Of a stretch of 64,000 bases of DNA, positions 61,847-64,000 are shown one piece after another. Numbering within the stretch: position 1 is the first letter of the stretch; the number at the start of each line of letters is the position of its first letter. Made by a program: the position numbers and the translations under genes. Source of the stretch: Rallus limicola (Eukaryota; Chordata; Aves; Gruiformes; Rallidae); contig JAKCOZ010000235.1 of assembly GCA_022605955.1 (NCBI GenBank), positions 1 to 64,000 of the forward strand, given 5' to 3'. A model generated the notes under the pieces. That model searched no databases. It worked only from the letters and a program-made list of their open reading frames with translations, and was not told the DNA's origin.

Positions 61847-62840
61847 AGCTATGCCTTTCATGCCTAGCTTCTTTACTTTGGGAGTTATTGCTGGATGTTT
61901 AGCATGTTTTGAACTGCAGTCTGCTAGGGCCGAGAAAAGCACCGTAGGAGGTTCCAGGCATGTTCCCTCTTTCCAGGCAAAGGAAAAGGCTGAGAGCCAA
62001 AGTGACAGGGGCTGCTCGTGTGTCCTGTTAGGAGGTTTCAGACAAGCTATGCCTTTCAGGCCTAGCTTCTTTACTTTGGGAGTTATTGCTGGACGTTTAG
62101 CATGTTTTGAACTGCAGTCTGCTAGGGCCGAGAAAAGCACCGTAGGAGGTTCCAGGCATGTTCCCTCCTTCCAGGCAAAGGAAAAGGCTGAGAGCCAAAG
62201 TGACAGGGGCTGCTCGTGTGTCCTGTTAGGAGGTTTCAGACAAGCTATGCCTTTCAGGCCTAGCTTCTTTACTTTGGGAGTTATTGCTGGACGTTTAGCA
62301 TGTTTTGAACTGCAGTCTGCTAGGGCCGAGAAAAGCACCGTAGGAGGTTCCAGGCATGTTCCCTCTTTCCAGGCAAAGGAAAAGGCTGAGAGCCAAAGTG
62401 ACAGGGTCTGCTCGTGTGTCCTGTTAGGAGGTTTCAGACAAGCTATGCCTTTCAGGCCTAGCTTCTTTACTTTGGGAGTTATTGCTGGACGTTTAGCATG
62501 TTTTGAACTGCAGTCTGCTAGGGCCGAGAAAAGCACCGTAGGAGGTTCCAGGCATGTTCCCTCTTTCCAGGCAAAGGAAAAGGCTGAGAGCCAAAGTGAC
62601 AGGGTCTGCTCGTGTGTCCTGTTAGGAGGTTTCAGACAAGCTATGCCTTTCAGGCCTAGCTTCTTTACTTTGGGAGTTATTGCTGGACGTTTAGCATGTT
62701 TTGAACTGCAGTCTGCTAGGGCCGAGAAAAGCACCGTAGGAGGTTCCAGGCATGTTCCCTCTTTCCAGGCAAAGGAAAAGGCTGAGAGCCAAAGTGACAG
62801 GGTCTGCTCGGGTGTCCTGTTAGGAGGTTTCAGACAAGCT

Positions 62841-63038
62841 ATGCCTTTCAGGCCTAGCTTCTTTAGTTTGGGAGTTATTGCTGGACGTTTAGCATGTTTT
62901 GAGCTGCAGTCTGCTAGGGCCGAGAAAAGCACCGTAGGAGGTTCCAGGCATGTTCCCTCTTTCCAAGCAAAGGAAAAAGCTGAGAGCCAAAGTGAAAGGG
63001 TTTGCTCGTGTGTCCTGTTAGGAGGTTTCAGACAAGCT
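62841..63038 (+). repeat. Five-change monomer subfamily, copy 4
   Basis: Counterpart of the copy at 58834 in the 4007-bp-offset duplication, with one extra change (TTTAGTTTGG). Confidence 0.9.
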
Positions 63039-63830
63039 ATGCCTTTCAGGCCTAGCTTCTTTACTTTGGGAGTTATTGCTGGACGTTTAGCATGTTTTGA
63101 GCTGCAGTCTGCTAGGGCCGAGAAAAGCACCGTAGGAGGTTCCAGGCATGTTCCCTCTTTCCAGGCAAAGGAAAAGGCTGAGAGCCAAAGTGACAGGGGC
63201 TGCTCGGGTGTCCTGTTAGGAGGTTTCAGACAAGCTATGCCTTTCAGGCCTAGCTTCTTTACTTTGGGAGTTATTGCTGGACGTTTAGCATGTTTTGAGC
63301 TGCAGTCTGCTAGGGCCGAGAAAAGCACCGTAGGAGGTTCCAGGCATGTTCCCTCTTTCCAGGCAAAGGAAAAGGCTGAGAACCAAAGTGACAGGGTCTG
63401 CTCGTGTGTCATGTTAGGAGGTTTCAGACAAGCTATGCCTTTCAGGCCTAGCTTCTTTACTTTGGGAGTTATTGCTGGACGTTTAGCATGTTTTGAACTG
63501 CAGTCTGCTAGGGCCGAGAAAAGCACCGTAGGAGGTTCCAGGCATGTTCTCTCTTTCCAGGCAAAGGAAAAGGCTGAGAGCCAAAGCGACAGGGTCTGCT
63601 CGTGTGTCCTGTTAGGAGGTTTCAGACAAGCTATGCCTTTCAGGCCTAGCTTCTTTACTTTGGGAGTTATTGCTGGACGTTTAGCATGTTTTGAGCTGCA
63701 GTCTGCTAGGGCCGAGAAAAGCACCGTAGGAGGTTCCAGGCATGTTCCCTCTTTCCAGGCAAAGGAAAAGGCTGAGAGCCAAAGTGACAGGGTCTGCTCG
63801 TGTGTCCTGCTAGGAGTTTTCAGACAAGCT

Positions 63831-64000
63831 ATGCCTTTCAGGCCTAGATTCTTTACTTTGGGAGTTATTGCTGGACGTTTAGCATGTTTTGAACTGCAGT
63901 CTGCTAGGGCCGAGAAAAGCACCGTAGGAGGTTCCAGGCATGTTCCCTCTTTCCAGGCAAAGGAAAAGGCTGAGAACCAAAGTGACAGGGGCTGCTCGTG
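63831..64000 (+). repeat. Partial monomer at right window edge
   Basis: The last monomer begins at 63831 and is cut at type position 170. It carries the linked variants G146A and T161G. The array therefore continues to the right of the window. Confidence 0.95.

Larger units (their letters stand above)
1..64000. repeat. 198-bp satellite DNA array filling the window
   Basis: Every part of the window is a copy of one 198-bp unit in the same orientation. Spacing of the recurring ATGCCTTTCA motif gives 313 complete monomers from 157 to 63830. The total is explained by 198-bp steps, 36 insertions of 47 bp, one of 19 bp, twelve 1-bp deletions and one 1-bp insertion. Most monomers differ from the type copy at only a few sites, so the array is young or strongly homogenised. 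No unique sequence, transposon or flank is present. The chromosomal site and host cannot be told from the sequence; a eukaryotic centromeric or heterochromatic satellite is the natural reading. Copy number depends on correct assembly of a very repetitive region. Confidence 0.98.
57776..64000. repeat. Duplication, 4007-bp offset, open at right edge
   Basis: 57776-59993 aligns with 61783-64000 at a constant offset of 4007 bp (20 monomers plus one palindrome). Shared markers are CCCTCCTTCC, the five-change monomer, GTTCTCTC and TGCTAGGAGTTTTC. Differences are few, such as GGATGTTT at 61891 and TTTAGTTTGG at 62864. The second copy is cut by the window end. Confidence 0.9.

Noticed and set aside
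1..64000. CRISPR array
   Set aside because: The repeated unit is contiguous; there are no unique spacers between short repeats and no cas genes.
1..64000. CENP-B box in the monomer
   Set aside because: No segment of the monomer fits the conserved TTCG...CGGG pattern; the CpGs lie in unrelated contexts.
1..64000. Bacterial or phage origin of the window
   Set aside because: More than 300 near-identical non-coding monomers with no genes is not a prokaryotic arrangement.

Overview
The whole 64 kb window is one continuous satellite DNA array. A 198-bp monomer repeats head to tail from the first base to the last, and the array runs off both ends. There is no unique sequence, recognisable gene, RNA gene, transposon, CRISPR array or telomeric repeat. 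An array of this size and purity points to a eukaryotic heterochromatic block (centromeric, pericentromeric, subtelomeric or sex-chromosome). I do not recognise the monomer and cannot name the organism. No CENP-B box was seen.

From the spacing of the monomers I count 313 complete copies between 157 and 63830, plus partial copies at each end. The type monomer (15379-15576) is 50% GC by hand count and has one PstI site (CTGCAG), one StuI site (AGGCCT) and four CpGs. At 38 places the array is interrupted by a 47-bp insertion (19 bp in one truncated case). The insertion is an inverted copy of the preceding monomer end, so it makes a near-perfect palindrome with 29-bp arms and a 13-bp spacer. All 38 derive from the same breakpoints, so one founding event was later amplified. 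One copy (56138-56208) has its spacer inverted, and one (24441-24487) is a deletion product of such an inverted form.

Layout: 0-6.5 kb, mostly plain monomers with three 197-bp copies. 6.5-13.2 kb, frequent palindromes. 13.2-19.3 kb, the longest palindrome-free run (31 monomers). 16.8-22.2 kb, a tandem duplication with a 2817-bp offset. 22-34 kb, dense palindromes and a 4148-bp offset duplication. 36-56 kb, a true higher-order repeat of about 3.1-3.9 kb made of palindrome A, 4 monomers, palindrome B and 11-15 monomers, interrupted at 45.8-49.0 kb. 56-64 kb, a duplication with a 4007-bp offset that continues past the window end.

Because 198 is divisible by three, long open frames (up to 1186 codons) run on both strands at once. 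The common variants change amino acids in both frames and several create stops, so I treat these frames as by-products of the repeat length, not genes. The most interesting feature is the palindrome family: its apparent template-switch origin, its spread, its spacer inversion and its probable excision footprints.
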